This document shows positions 23,873-34,790 of a stretch of 64,000 bases of DNA, one piece after another. The DNA is from an alpha proteobacterium AAP38 (lineage in GTDB: Bacteria > Pseudomonadota > Alphaproteobacteria > Azospirillales > Azospirillaceae): the NCBI GenBank assembly GCA_001296005.1, contig LJHR01000048.1:1-64000 (forward strand), in the 5' to 3' direction. The notes beneath the pieces were generated by a model. The model searched no databases and was not told the origin of the DNA. It worked only from the letters and a program-made list of their open reading frames with translations. The position numbers and the translations under genes were made by a program. Numbering within the stretch: the first letter of the stretch is position 1; every line of letters begins with the position of its first letter.

Positions 23873-23887
23873 ATAAGTTTTTGCTAA
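23873..23887 (+). promoter_or_regulatory. candidate LysR-family binding site (ligK/lysR divergent gap)
   Basis: ATAAGTTTTTGCTAA contains the T-N11-A pattern of LysR sites and lies 10 bases before the lysR ATG and 80 bases before ligK. The reverse complement of this sequence, with one change, occurs at 25054-25068 in front of the rightward lig operon. Shared only by the two gaps flanking the regulator, it is a good candidate for its operator. Confidence 0.6.
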
Positions 23888-23897
23888 TCGTGTTGCA

Positions 23898-25061
23898 ATG
23901 CATATATGGAATCTCAATCTCCGACATTTGCGTGCCGCCCTTGAGGTGATGCGTCGCGGCAGCATCAGTGCCGCTGCCCAGGCCGTTGCCCTGACCCAGC
24001 CGGCCGTGACCCAGGGGCTGGCACGGCTGGAGCGTGAACTGGGCCGGCCCCTGTTCGAGCGGCGGGCCGATGGCATGGAAATGACGGGAGCAGCCAGGCT
24101 ATTGCAGCCCCGGCTGGAGGCGGCCCTTGGCCATATCGGGTCGCCGCGCGTGACAATGGCGCAGGTCCGCGCGCTGATCCTGGTCGGCGGGGCCGGCAGC
24201 CTTGTGGAGGCGGGGCAGGCGGGGGGGCTGTCACAGCCCACCCTGCACCGGGCCGTGAAGGATCTGTCGCTGGCATTGCGCCGCAACATGATCGAACGGC
24301 GGGGACGCGGCATTGCCCTGACGGAGGCGGGGCATCGGACCCTGCGCGCCTTTCGTCTGGCGCGTGCGGAATTGGTCGCCGCCCTTACGGAGTTGCGCGC
24401 GCTTGACGGGGTGGAGGTCGGTCGGGTGGCTGTGGGTGCCATGCCGCTGTCGCGGGCCCGGCTGCTGCCCGGTGCGGTTGCCACCTTCCACCGCGCCCAT
24501 CCCGATATCACCATCACCATCGCGGAAGGATCACATGCGGAGTTGATCGAGCCCCTGCGCGATGGCGAGCTGGACCTGCTGATCGGCGCGCTGCGTCTGG
24601 ATAACCCGCCTGTCGATGTCGATCAGCGTCCGCTGTTCGACGATCAGCCGATGATCTTCGCCCGGCCCGGCCATCCCATCATGGACCGGCCCGACCCCTG
24701 GGCCGCTCTTGCCGACTACCCCTGGGTGGTGCCGCCGACCGGTACACCCTTGCGTACACAGTGGGAGGCGATGTTCAGGGCTGGCGGCCTGTCTGTGCCG
24801 GTGGTGCCTATCGAATGCGGATCGGTCATGACGGTGCGTCAGCTGATCCGCGACAGTGATTTCCTGACCCTGCTGTCGCCCGACCAGTTGTCTGTGGAAT
24901 TGCAGGCCGGCGTGGTGGCACAGGTCGGTGCGGCCCCCGGCGATCTGCGCCGGACCATCGGCATAACGACCCGCACCGGTTGGCGCCCCACCCCGATCCA
25001 GGCCGACTTCATCATGGCGTTGATCACCGCCGCCCGTGGCATTGGCAGGACTGTTAGCTAA
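23898..25061 (+). CDS. LysR-family regulator with two tandem helix-turn-helix modules
   Basis: The protein has 387 residues against about 300 for ordinary LysR regulators. The excess is explained by a second N-terminal module: residues 6-68 carry [20 protein letters not shown] with [21 protein letters not shown], and residues 87-149 carry [19 protein letters not shown] with [21 protein letters not shown] and a matching LTEAG end. A normal LysR effector-binding domain follows from about 178. Central placement between the two divergent lig operons makes it the pathway activator, comparable in role to LigR, with a pathway acid as likely inducer. The second module may dimerise or be DNA-binding; this cannot be told. 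Confidence 0.88.
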   Translation: MHIWNLNLRHLRAALEVMRRGSISAAAQAVALTQPAVTQGLARLERELGRPLFERRADGMEMTGAARLLQPRLEAALGHIGSPRVTMAQVRALILVGGAGSLVEAGQAGGLSQPTLHRAVKDLSLALRRNMIERRGRGIALTEAGHRTLRAFRLARAELVAALTELRALDGVEVGRVAVGAMPLSRARLLPGAVATFHRAHPDITITIAEGSHAELIEPLRDGELDLLIGALRLDNPPVDVDQRPLFDDQPMIFARPGHPIMDRPDPWAALADYPWVVPPTGTPLRTQWEAMFRAGGLSVPVVPIECGSVMTVRQLIRDSDFLTLLSPDQLSVELQAGVVAQVGAAPGDLRRTIGITTRTGWRPTPIQADFIMALITAARGIGRTVS

Positions 25062-25068
25062 AACTTAT
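25054..25068 (-). promoter_or_regulatory. candidate LysR-family binding site (front of the rightward lig operon)
   Basis: TTAGCTAAAACTTAT on the plus strand is the reverse complement of the site at 23873 except for one base. It overlaps the lysR stop codon and ends 55 bases before the start of the next gene, a suitable place for an activator site. Confidence 0.6.
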
Positions 25069-25123
25069 AGCGTGGCGCGCGAACTGATTGGCCCTCTCTG
25101 CCGGTTGCGGCCAGGGTTGCGCC

Positions 25124-25999
25124 ATGCAGAACGAACCCAACCCTATATCGGGCCTTGCCCTGATCGGCTTCGGTGAGGCGGGCCGCACCTTCGCCACCGC
25201 CGGCGCCTGGAGCGCCGCTACCGTCTTCGACCTGAAGACTGACCGGGCGGAAGCACGCGAGGCCAAGCGTGCCGAGTACGTCGCCAGTGGCGTTCAGGGG
25301 CGGGAGAATGCGGCGGCGGCATTGGCTGGCCGGTCCCTGGTCCTGTGTCTGGTGACCGCCGATCAGGCGCTGGCCGCAGCGCAGGCTTACGCCCCGCTGC
25401 TGTCGCCGGGTGCGCTGTGGTGCGACATGAATTCCGTGGCGCCGGATACCAAGCGCGCGGCGGCGGCAGTGATCGAGGCGGCGGGCGGTCGCTATGTCGA
25501 TGTGGCGGTGATGGCCCCGGTCGATCCGGCCCGGCTGTCGGTTCCCCTGCTGGTCAGCGGCCCGCATGCCGATGCGGCGGTCACCAGTCTCCTTGCGTTG
25601 GGTTTTGCCAAGGTGCGCGCCGTGGGCGATGCCGTTGGGCGCGCCTCCTCTATCAAGATGGTGCGGTCGGTGATGGTGAAGGGCATTGAGGCGCTGACCG
25701 CCGAAATGGTTCTGGCCGCCGCGCGCGCCGGGGTAGTTGGTGAGGTTTTATCCTCGCTGGGTCCCGAATGGGAAACTCGCGCCGATTACAATCTGGATCG
25801 CATGCTGGTCCATGGCCTGCGCCGCGCCGCCGAGATGGAGGAAGTGGCCAAGACCCTGGAATCACTGGGCGTGGAACCAGCCATGACCCACGGCACCATC
25901 GCACGCCAACGCCGACTTGGAGCCCTTTCCGCCGGTTCGCCGGACGGTCTGAACCATAAGCTGAACCTTCTCACCCGCGACGGGACGGAGATGACATGA
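25124..25999 (+). CDS. 6-phosphogluconate-dehydrogenase-like NAD(P)-binding protein (DUF1932 type)
   Basis: The 291-residue protein has an N-terminal Rossmann fold with a GFGEAG dinucleotide loop (LALIGFGEAGRTF) and a helical C-terminal domain that resembles the DUF1932 segment found after 6PGDH-like domains. ATG at 25124 is chosen over an upstream TTG because AGGG precedes it and the Rossmann strand follows soon after. It is translationally coupled to ligJ (ATGA) and so belongs to the protocatechuate operon, yet the known pathway has no step for it: ring-product oxidation is done by LigC. It may be a beta-hydroxyacid-type dehydrogenase acting on a side product. Substrate unknown. Confidence 0.75.
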   Translation: MQNEPNPISGLALIGFGEAGRTFATAGAWSAATVFDLKTDRAEAREAKRAEYVASGVQGRENAAAALAGRSLVLCLVTADQALAAAQAYAPLLSPGALWCDMNSVAPDTKRAAAAVIEAAGGRYVDVAVMAPVDPARLSVPLLVSGPHADAAVTSLLALGFAKVRAVGDAVGRASSIKMVRSVMVKGIEALTAEMVLAAARAGVVGEVLSSLGPEWETRADYNLDRMLVHGLRRAAEMEEVAKTLESLGVEPAMTHGTIARQRRLGALSAGSPDGLNHKLNLLTRDGTEMT

Positions 26000-27017
26000 C
26001 TCTTGTGATCGATTGCCACGGCCACTACACCACGGCGCCCGAAGCCCATACCGCATGGCGGGAGGCGCAGGTCGCCGCCTTCAAGAAGGGTGAGCCACCC
26101 CCGCCCTATCCTGAGATCTCCGATGCGGACATCATCGAGACCATCGAGAAGAACCAGCTTCGCCTGATCCGCGAGCGTGGGGCCGACCTGACCATTTTCA
26201 GCCCCCGCGCCTCCACCATGGCCCATCATGTCGGCGATCAGGCGGTCAGCCTGGAATGGTCACGGCGCTGCAACGACCTGATCGCCCGCGTGGTGAAGCT
26301 GTTCCCGGAAAGCTTCGTCGGCGTCTGCATGCTGCCGCAATCGCCGGCAGCGGGGCTGGAGGCGTCGATTGCGGAGCTGGAGCGCTGCATCAACGAGTTG
26401 GGCTTCATCGGCTGCAACCTGAATCCCGATCCCGGCGGCGGGCATTTCAAGCACCCGGCCCTGACTGACCGCTACTGGTATCCGCTTTATGAGAAGATGG
26501 TGGAACTGGACGTGCCGGCCATGATCCATGTGTCGGGATCGTGCAATGCCTGCATGCATGCCACGGGCGCCTTCTATATCGCTGCCGATACCATCGCCTT
26601 CATGCAGTTGATCGAGGGCGACCTGTTCAAGGATTTCCCCACCCTGCGCTTCATCATTCCCCATGGTGGCGGAGCGGTGCCCTTCCACTGGGGCCGTTAT
26701 CGCGGCCTTGCCGACATGCTGAAGAAGCCGGCGCTGGATACGCATGTGATGAAGAACGTGTTCTTCGATACCTGCGTCTACCACCAGCCCGGCATCGACC
26801 TGATGGCCAAGGTCATCGACAACCGCAACATCCTTTTCGGTTCCGAAATGGTTGGCGCGGTGCGTGGCATCGATCCAACCACTGGCCATTATTTCGATGA
26901 TACCAAGCGTTATGTTGATGCGTTGGACATTTCGGATGCGGAACGACACCAGATCTTTGAGGGCAATGCCCGCCGCGTGTTCCCGCGTCTGGATGCGATC
27001 CTGAAGGGGAGGGGGCT

Positions 27018-27021
<4 letters not shown>
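25996..27021 (+). CDS. ligJ: 4-oxalomesaconate hydratase
   Basis: LigJ adds water to 4-oxalomesaconate to give 4-carboxy-4-hydroxy-2-oxoadipate. The 341-residue protein is of the amidohydrolase/ACMSD-like fold, with metal-binding DCHGHY at the N-terminus, IHVSG, IIPHGGGAVPFHWGRY and the ILFGSE strand in the expected order. Start overlaps the previous stop by ATGA and its own stop overlaps ligA in the same way. Cytoplasmic, no leader. Confidence 0.92.
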
Positions 27022-29207
<2,186 letters not shown>

Positions 29208-29247
29208 ACAGGTCCGTCTGCGTCGATGCTGTATTGTTGATTGTGTT

Positions 29248-29272
29248 GCGCGGCAGGCCGGTACTGCTGCGC
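29248..29272. terminator. imperfect hairpin between convergent ligC and citryl-CoA-lyase genes
   Basis: GCGCGGCAG (29248-29256) and CTGCTGCGC (29264-29272) can pair with one G-U. There is no good T-run on either side. It is the only structure seen in the 97-base convergent gap. Confidence 0.35.
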
Positions 29273-29304
29273 GATGCATTTATGGACTTGTTCGGCGTGG
29301 GCGA

Positions 29305-30081
29305 TCATTCCCCGTCATAGCGGATGGCCTTGGCCGCTTCCGCTGACAGGATGAAGCCGATCGGTCGCTCGCTTTCCTCCCGCAGATGGGCGATCAGACT
29401 GGCCGTACGGGCCAGCAGCGATATGCCTTTCAATGCCGGCAAAGGGAAGCCCGCATCCAGCATCACCGCCGGGATGGCACCGTTCACATTGATTGGCAAA
29501 TCCCGTCCGAACGCCGTCGGCAGGGCGGCCTTCACCGCGCGCAAGGTGGCCACATGCGCCCCCGATATGCCGCGCTCGTCGGCCAGACCCAGAAGGCGAT
29601 GCGCGCGCGGGTCGCCGCCACTATGCTGGGGATGGCCAAAGCCGGGAATGGCGCGCTTCACGGCCCGGTACTCGTGCAACTTCGCCGTTACCACCGGCTC
29701 CAGCGCAGTTGCCCCAGCAGCTTCCACCAGATCGGCCAGGAACCGGCCCGCCATTTCCGCACTGCCCAGAACCACACTGCCGCAACCGGACAGGCCCGCC
29801 GCGACAGCGCCCTGCATGGCCTCCGGGGCGGCGGCATAGGTCATGCGGGCGGCCACCACGCTGGGCACCAATCCATGTTCGGCAATGGCGGCCAGCACGG
29901 CATCGGCCATGAAACGCTGATCGTCGCTGGGTGTGTTGCCGGTGACCAGCAGCCAGAAATAGCTGGTAAAGTCCATCCGACCGATGATCTGCCCGCAAAG
30001 ATCCAACCCCCGGACCCGGATGCTCTCCGCGTCTGAGGTGCAGATGGCACTGAAAGGCTGGTCGGTCTTGCCGATACGCAT
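29305..30081 (-). CDS. citryl-CoA lyase-like protein (citrate synthase fold)
   Basis: The 258-residue protein is a short citrate-synthase-fold enzyme. It has the catalytic-His type motif GFGHPQHSGGDPRAHRL, the NVNGAIPAVMLDAGFP segment and RTASLIAHLREESERP, all expected in citryl-CoA lyases and the C-terminal domain of ATP-citrate lyase. Full-length citrate synthase has over 370 residues, so this is the lyase-only form. Such enzymes cleave a CoA thioester of a citrate-like 3-hydroxy acid to acetyl-CoA and a 2-oxo acid. It is divergent from a class III CoA-transferase with which it presumably forms a pathway. True substrate unknown. Confidence 0.82.
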   Translation of the reverse strand: MRIGKTDQPFSAICTSDAESIRVRGLDLCGQIIGRMDFTSYFWLLVTGNTPSDDQRFMADAVLAAIAEHGLVPSVVAARMTYAAAPEAMQGAVAAGLSGCGSVVLGSAEMAGRFLADLVEAAGATALEPVVTAKLHEYRAVKRAIPGFGHPQHSGGDPRAHRLLGLADERGISGAHVATLRAVKAALPTAFGRDLPINVNGAIPAVMLDAGFPLPALKGISLLARTASLIAHLREESERPIGFILSAEAAKAIRYDGE

Positions 30082-30147
30082 GGGGACGCTCCGGTCTCTG
30101 CTGATCTGCCGCCAGCTAACGCCCGGTCCGGTCGCTTGGCAAGAAAA

Positions 30148-30179
30148 TTCGATTATCGAAGTTGATTTCGATTGTCGAA
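30148..30179. promoter_or_regulatory. paired IclR-type operators between citryl-CoA lyase and CoA-transferase
   Basis: TTCGATTATCGAA (30148-30160) and TTCGATTGTCGAA (30167-30179) are near-perfect palindromes 19 bp apart. The first is identical to one in the array at 32432. They lie 67-98 bases upstream of the leftward gene start and 106-137 bases upstream of the rightward one. The sequence resembles known PcaR/PcaU/PobR sites (TTCGATAATCG core), matching the IclR regulator encoded two genes away. Confidence 0.7.
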
Positions 30180-30284
30180 ATCGCTATACCGGGTAACGGA
30201 TGTTGCGGCGATGGCCGCCTGGCCGGTGCGTTCCGCCCGCCTGTGACCCCCGCGCCTGCGGTCCTTCCCTGATCGGAGCATGAG

Positions 30285-31415
30285 ATGGCAAAAGTCCTGA
30301 AGGATGTCAGGGTATTGGAAATGGGCACCTTCATAACGGGGCCGGCGGCGGGAATGCTGCTGGCTGATCTGGGTGCCGATGTCATCAAGATCGAACAGCC
30401 GGGAACCGGCGATCCGTTCCGGGCCTTCAATGGCGGCTTCTACAGCCCGCATTTCCAGACCTATAACCGCAACAAGCGCTCCATCACCCTGGATACCCGC
30501 GAAGCGGCAGGACGTGACCAACTGGACGCGCTTGTCGCTGACGCGGATATTTTCATCCAGAATTTCCGACCGGGTGCGGCGAACAAGCTGAATGTTGATG
30601 CCGACCGGCTGCGCGCGTTGAATCCGCGCCTGATCTACTGCGCCATTTCCGGCTTTGGCGCCACCGGCCCCGACAGCCAGCGGCCCGCCTTTGACACGGT
30701 AGCGCAGGCGGCTAGCGGTTTCCTGCGTCTGGTGCTGAACCCCGATAATCCACGCGTCGTGGGGCCGGCACTGGCCGATGCAATTACTGGATTCTATGCT
30801 GCCTATGGTATCCTGGGCGCCCTGCATGAACGCAACCGGACCGGCCAGGGGCGTCTGGTGGAACTTTCCATGCTGGAGGCCATGTGCCATTTCAACCTGG
30901 ATGACTTCACCCATTATTTCGCTGCCGATCAGATCATGGGCCCTTACAGCCGGCCATCAGTATCGCAATCCTATGTGTTCGTTTGCGCGGACGGGAAATG
31001 GATCGCGCTGCACATGTCCTCGCCGCCGAAATTCTGGGAAGGGTTGGCCCAGGCCGTGGAATGGCCTGACATGTTGCAGCATCCCGAATTTGCCGACCGC
31101 CAGTCGCGGATCGCAAATTATGAAAAAGTGGTGGAGCGTCTGGCTCCCATTTTTCGCAGCCGCAACCTGTCGGACTGGTGCGAGCGGTTGAGCCGTCTCG
31201 ACGTCCCACATTCGCCGGTACATGACGCGGCGGCGGCGCTTGCCACCGATCAGGCCCGTCATCTGGATCTGCGGGTGGAGGCGGAACATCCCAGCATGGG
31301 CCGGTTCCGCACCGTTCGCTGCCCGCTTTCCTTTGATGGGGAACGCGATCTGGCCATCACCCCGCCCCCTGTCCTGGGCCAGCATAATGCGGAGATTCTG
31401 GGCGATCAGGTTTAA
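30285..31415 (+). CDS. class III CoA-transferase (CaiB/BaiF family)
   Basis: The 376-residue protein has the family N-terminus VLEMGTFITGPAAGMLLADLG with GADVIKIE, and YNRNKRSITLD, FRPGAANKL and CAISGFGATGP further on. In characterised members a catalytic Asp forms a mixed anhydride in a VDVSM-like strand; here the aligned residue is Glu193 in RLVELSMLEAM. The change keeps a carboxylate but is unusual. It probably moves CoA onto a carboxylic acid, to be cleaved by the divergent lyase. A GGAG ribosome-binding site precedes the ATG, and the next gene is a pathway-type IclR regulator. Confidence 0.85.
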   Translation: MAKVLKDVRVLEMGTFITGPAAGMLLADLGADVIKIEQPGTGDPFRAFNGGFYSPHFQTYNRNKRSITLDTREAAGRDQLDALVADADIFIQNFRPGAANKLNVDADRLRALNPRLIYCAISGFGATGPDSQRPAFDTVAQAASGFLRLVLNPDNPRVVGPALADAITGFYAAYGILGALHERNRTGQGRLVELSMLEAMCHFNLDDFTHYFAADQIMGPYSRPSVSQSYVFVCADGKWIALHMSSPPKFWEGLAQAVEWPDMLQHPEFADRQSRIANYEKVVERLAPIFRSRNLSDWCERLSRLDVPHSPVHDAAAALATDQARHLDLRVEAEHPSMGRFRTVRCPLSFDGERDLAITPPPVLGQHNAEILGDQV

Positions 31416-31484
31416 GTTCTGGCAGCCGGCCTAGCCTCCGGTTATAGCTGGCCGGCGGGCAGGTCGGCGCACGGGACGGACGGA

Positions 31485-32318
31485 ATGGCGGATAATGGGG
31501 TCAGGGGCGATGGCGCGGCGGAGCGGGAAAAGGACCCCGAATATCTGCTGACGCTGGAACGCGGCCTGACGGTCCTGCGCTCCTTCAATCAGCAGCGTCC
31601 CGAGATGCAATTGTCGGAAGTGGCCGCCGCCACCGGCCTCAGCCCGGCTGTGGCCCGCCGTTGCCTCAACACCCTGGTGGCGCTTGGCTATGTTGGGCGG
31701 CATGGCAGGCGGTTCCTGCTGCGGCCAGAGGTGCTGGTCTTCGGGTCGGCTTACCTGGCCTCGATGAACCTGGAACAGGTGGTGACGCCACACTTGCAGT
31801 CCCTGCGTGATGAAACGGGCGACAGTGCCTCCATGGCCACGCTGTCTGGACCGGATATCCTCTATCTCGTCCACGTATCAACCAACCGGCATATCCGTCT
31901 GGGCGCCAGTGTCGGCACACGCTATCCGGCCCATGCCACCTCGCTGGGCAAGGTGCTGCTGGCGTTTGAGCCGGAAAAGCTGCTGGAAGATTATCTGGTG
32001 ACGGCAACGCTGAACCGCTTGACCGAACGTACGCTTACCAACCGCGAGGAACTGACGGCGCGGCTGCTGCGTGTGCGGGAACTGGGGTATGATTCAGCGC
32101 TGGATGAGTTGGATTACGGCATCGTCTCGGTCGCGGTGCCGGTGCGGGACAAGGATGGCAATGTCTGCGCCTCCATCAACTGTTCCACATCCACCACCCG
32201 CATCTCCCAGGATGAGCTGGTGCGCACCCGGTTGCCGCTGCTGCGCCGTGCCGCCCGTGATATCGAACTGTCGTTGCAGCAATGGCCCTTCCTGATGCAT
32301 TCGCTGGCCCGCGGCTGA
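31485..32318 (+). CDS. IclR-family regulator, PcaR/PcaU type
   Basis: The 277-residue protein has an N-terminal winged helix-turn-helix with LTLERGLTVLRSFN, LSEVAAATGLSPAVARRCLNTLVALGYV, then the IclR effector domain (GTRYPAHATSLGKVLL, ELGYDSALDELDYGIVSVAVPV). These are the signatures of the beta-ketoadipate subgroup that responds to aromatic acids. It sits 69 bases after the CoA-transferase gene. The palindromes before the CoA-transferase and before the TonB-dependent receptor resemble sites used by this subgroup, so it likely controls both units. Confidence 0.9.
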   Translation: MADNGVRGDGAAEREKDPEYLLTLERGLTVLRSFNQQRPEMQLSEVAAATGLSPAVARRCLNTLVALGYVGRHGRRFLLRPEVLVFGSAYLASMNLEQVVTPHLQSLRDETGDSASMATLSGPDILYLVHVSTNRHIRLGASVGTRYPAHATSLGKVLLAFEPEKLLEDYLVTATLNRLTERTLTNREELTARLLRVRELGYDSALDELDYGIVSVAVPVRDKDGNVCASINCSTSTTRISQDELVRTRLPLLRRAARDIELSLQQWPFLMHSLARG

Positions 32319-32348
32319 TAGCTGCCATCCACAGCGGTTTCTGAGCGA

Positions 32349-32377
32349 CGCCCCGGTTCCTGACCGGGGCGTTTTTT
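32349..32377 (+). terminator. rho-independent terminator after the IclR gene
   Basis: CGCCCCGGT (32349-32357) pairs perfectly with ACCGGGGCG (32363-32371) around a 5-base loop and is followed by six T residues (32372-32377). It separates the CoA-transferase-iclR unit from the receptor operon. Confidence 0.93.
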
Positions 32378-32393
32378 GTTGCCTGCATCGAAC

Positions 32394-32444
32394 TTCGATA
32401 AACGGAAAAAACTTCGAACATCGAACTTGACTTCGATTATCGAA
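32394..32444. promoter_or_regulatory. three phased IclR-type operators upstream of the TonB-dependent receptor operon
   Basis: Three related 13-mers start at 32394 (TTCGATAAACGGA), 32413 (TTCGAACATCGAA) and 32432 (TTCGATTATCGAA), each exactly 19 bp from the next, the same spacing as in the pair at 30148. The third is a perfect match to the 30148 copy; the first is only half conserved. The array is 130-180 bases upstream of the receptor ATG. Confidence 0.72.
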
Positions 32445-32576
32445 ACATAGATTGTCCATTGCACGGGCAACGACCCGTGTGGACGCGATATGTCGCGGAA
32501 CCAGTTCGCACCGGCCGCCGCAAGAACGAACCGCGCCGTGCGCCATCAATGACAAATGACGAACGGGAGGTTTTGC

Positions 32577-34763
32577 ATGGCACGTTCCTCTTGGCGCTTC
32601 GGCTCTCTGGCCGGTGTCTCGGCCCTGGCGCTGGCAGCCACAGGCCCCGCATCGGCCCAATCCACAGCCCAGGCCGGCGCCTCGACCATTGAGGAGGTGG
32701 TGGTGACCGGCCTGCGCCGCCCGCAGGCGCAGCAGGATGTGCCGGCGGCTGTCACGGCCTTTACCGCTGACGCGATTGAGATGGCAGGCATTGAGAAGCC
32801 AGCCGATTTCATCGACCTGACCTCCAACGTGACGCTGGTCGAAACTCAGAATGCCGGCAACGCCTTCATCATTATCCGCGGCATCACGCAGGCCCGTAAC
32901 AGCGAGCCGTCGGTAGCCGTCATCGTCGATGGTGTGCAGCAGGTGAATGCTGCGCAGTTCAGCCAGGAACTGTTTGATATCGACCAGATCGAGGTGCTGA
33001 AAGGCCCACAGGGCGCGCTTTATGGCCGTAACGCCATCGGCGGCGCCATCGTGATCCGCACCAAACAGCCGACGGACACGTTCGATACGCGGGTCAAGGT
33101 GGGCGTAGAAAACGGCTTCGGCTATTCCGCCCGCGCGGGCATCAGCGGGCCTTTGTCGGACAAGGTGAAGTTCCGTCTGGCGGGGTCGTATGTGAACAGT
33201 GACGGCCTGATCCGTAACGCCTACCTGGATGAAAAAGCCGACCCGTATGAGGATCTATCTCTGCGCGGGACCCTTTTGTTTCAGCCGATGGACAATCTGA
33301 CGGTCGATCTGCGCGGGTCCGTTTCACGGCTGCGCACGCAGGCGCTGTATTTCAACATCGTCAATGATGTGAACAATACCAGCCTGCCGGTGCGCGTGAA
33401 CAATCCCGGTCAGAATGACCGCGATATGAACGGTACCTCGCTGCGCATCGCCTATGAAACCGACGCGGGCAGCCTGACGTCCGTCACCTCCTATGATCAG
33501 GTGAAGGAAATCCTGACCGGCGACGCGTTCGACTTCCTGCCCATCACGGAAAGCCTGTTCTATCAGATCCTGGGGTTCGACCTGAACCAGAGCCAATATC
33601 TGAATGTGAAGGCCTGGAGCGAAGAGTTGCGCTTTGCATCGCCCACCGATCAACCGTTTCAGTGGAGCGTGGGCGGCTACATGATCGGTACCAAGCGCTA
33701 TATCTCCACCGGCAACATGATCGACCGGGGGCAGGGGGTGTTTCCCGTCTACCGCACGCCCAGCACCAACCCGCGTAATCCGCAATTCTCCTTCCTGGCC
33801 GACAGCCAGGATAATTTCGCCTGGGCCCTGTTCGCCAGCACGTCTTACGATCTGTCGGAGAAGCTGACGGCTGACTTGTCACTGCGTTATGACAAGGACA
33901 AGCGCGAGAATACAACGCTGACCCCCACCGCCTATCTACCCAATGTCGCCGGGTTTCCGGCGGGCCGCAGCGGGGAGGTACGCAACGAAACCTTCACCTC
34001 CTGGCAGCCGAAGGCGACGCTGACCTACAAGGCCGATGACGCGCTGACGCTTTATACCGGCTATTCCAAGGGCTTCCGCAGCGGCGGGTTCAACCAGACC
34101 GGGGTGGGGGCCGTGGCGGCGGCCAATGGCATCCTGGGTGTGTCGGACGTGTTCAAGGCGGAAACGGCCAGCACGCTGGAGGCCGGGTTTAAATCGCAGC
34201 TGTTGGACCGCAAACTGCGCCTCAATGGCTCCGTCTACAACACCATCTCTGACAATTCCTATTTCTTCGTCTTCCTGGCGGCCAATTCCACGCAGAACCT
34301 GGGCAATGTGCCGGAAACCCGCCTGCGCGGTTTTGAACTGGATGCAACGGCCTTCCTGACGACGGGTCTGCAGGTCAATCTGGGCTTCGGTTTTACCGAT
34401 AGCAAGATTAAGGAATTCGCTGACCCGACCGTGCTGGGCAACGAAGCGCCACTGATCTCCCGCTACACATTCAACATGGGTGTGCAGTACAGCACCGAAC
34501 TGGGCGATAGCGGCCTGACGGGCACGGCGCGGGCAGATTACCGGCGCGTCGGCAAGACCTGGTTCGACATCCAGAACAGCACCGTGCGCGACCCGCTGGA
34601 CCTTGTCGATATCCGGCTGGGTATCGAGGGGGAGGGCTGGAACCTGTCCGCTTATTCCGACAATCTGTTCAACAAGAAGTATAATGCCGAATTCTCGCCC
34701 GGCGGTTTCGTCTTCAAGGGACGGCCCCGCCGCTATGGTCTTGAAGCGGGCATGAAGTTCTGA
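32577..34763 (+). CDS. TonB-dependent outer-membrane receptor, probably for an aromatic or organic acid
   Basis: The 728-residue receptor starts at an ATG behind GGGAGG. It has a signal peptide ending ASAQ, TonB box IEEVVVTG, a plug with FIIIRGITQ, VAVIVDGVQQ and EVLKGPQGALYGRNAIGGAIVI, and a 22-strand-type barrel with YTGYSKGFRSGGFN and a terminal RRYGLEAGMKF strand. It belongs to the FecA/BfrA-like group abundant in sphingomonads and Caulobacter, distinct from the carbohydrate-type receptor at 14823. Operon context with WrbA, VOC and hydrolase genes and IclR-type operators suggests uptake of the compound degraded by this module. Confidence 0.92.
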   Translation: MARSSWRFGSLAGVSALALAATGPASAQSTAQAGASTIEEVVVTGLRRPQAQQDVPAAVTAFTADAIEMAGIEKPADFIDLTSNVTLVETQNAGNAFIIIRGITQARNSEPSVAVIVDGVQQVNAAQFSQELFDIDQIEVLKGPQGALYGRNAIGGAIVIRTKQPTDTFDTRVKVGVENGFGYSARAGISGPLSDKVKFRLAGSYVNSDGLIRNAYLDEKADPYEDLSLRGTLLFQPMDNLTVDLRGSVSRLRTQALYFNIVNDVNNTSLPVRVNNPGQNDRDMNGTSLRIAYETDAGSLTSVTSYDQVKEILTGDAFDFLPITESLFYQILGFDLNQSQYLNVKAWSEELRFASPTDQPFQWSVGGYMIGTKRYISTGNMIDRGQGVFPVYRTPSTNPRNPQFSFLADSQDNFAWALFASTSYDLSEKLTADLSLRYDKDKRENTTLTPTAYLPNVAGFPAGRSGEVRNETFTSWQPKATLTYKADDALTLYTGYSKGFRSGGFNQTGVGAVAAANGILGVSDVFKAETASTLEAGFKSQLLDRKLRLNGSVYNTISDNSYFFVFLAANSTQNLGNVPETRLRGFELDATAFLTTGLQVNLGFGFTDSKIKEFADPTVLGNEAPLISRYTFNMGVQYSTELGDSGLTGTARADYRRVGKTWFDIQNSTVRDPLDLVDIRLGIEGEGWNLSAYSDNLFNKKYNAEFSPGGFVFKGRPRRYGLEAGMKF

Positions 34764-34790
34764 CCCACGGCCTTGGGAAGGGGATGATCC

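Noticed and set aside
23793-23927. An upstream extension of ligK
   Set aside because: It would overlap the divergent lysR start and the candidate LysR site; the internal ATG has a strong ribosome-binding site.
32394-32444. Regularly spaced repeats considered as a CRISPR-like array
   Set aside because: Units are 13-bp palindromes with 6-bp gaps, too short for CRISPR; they fit regulator sites and recur before the CoA-transferase gene.
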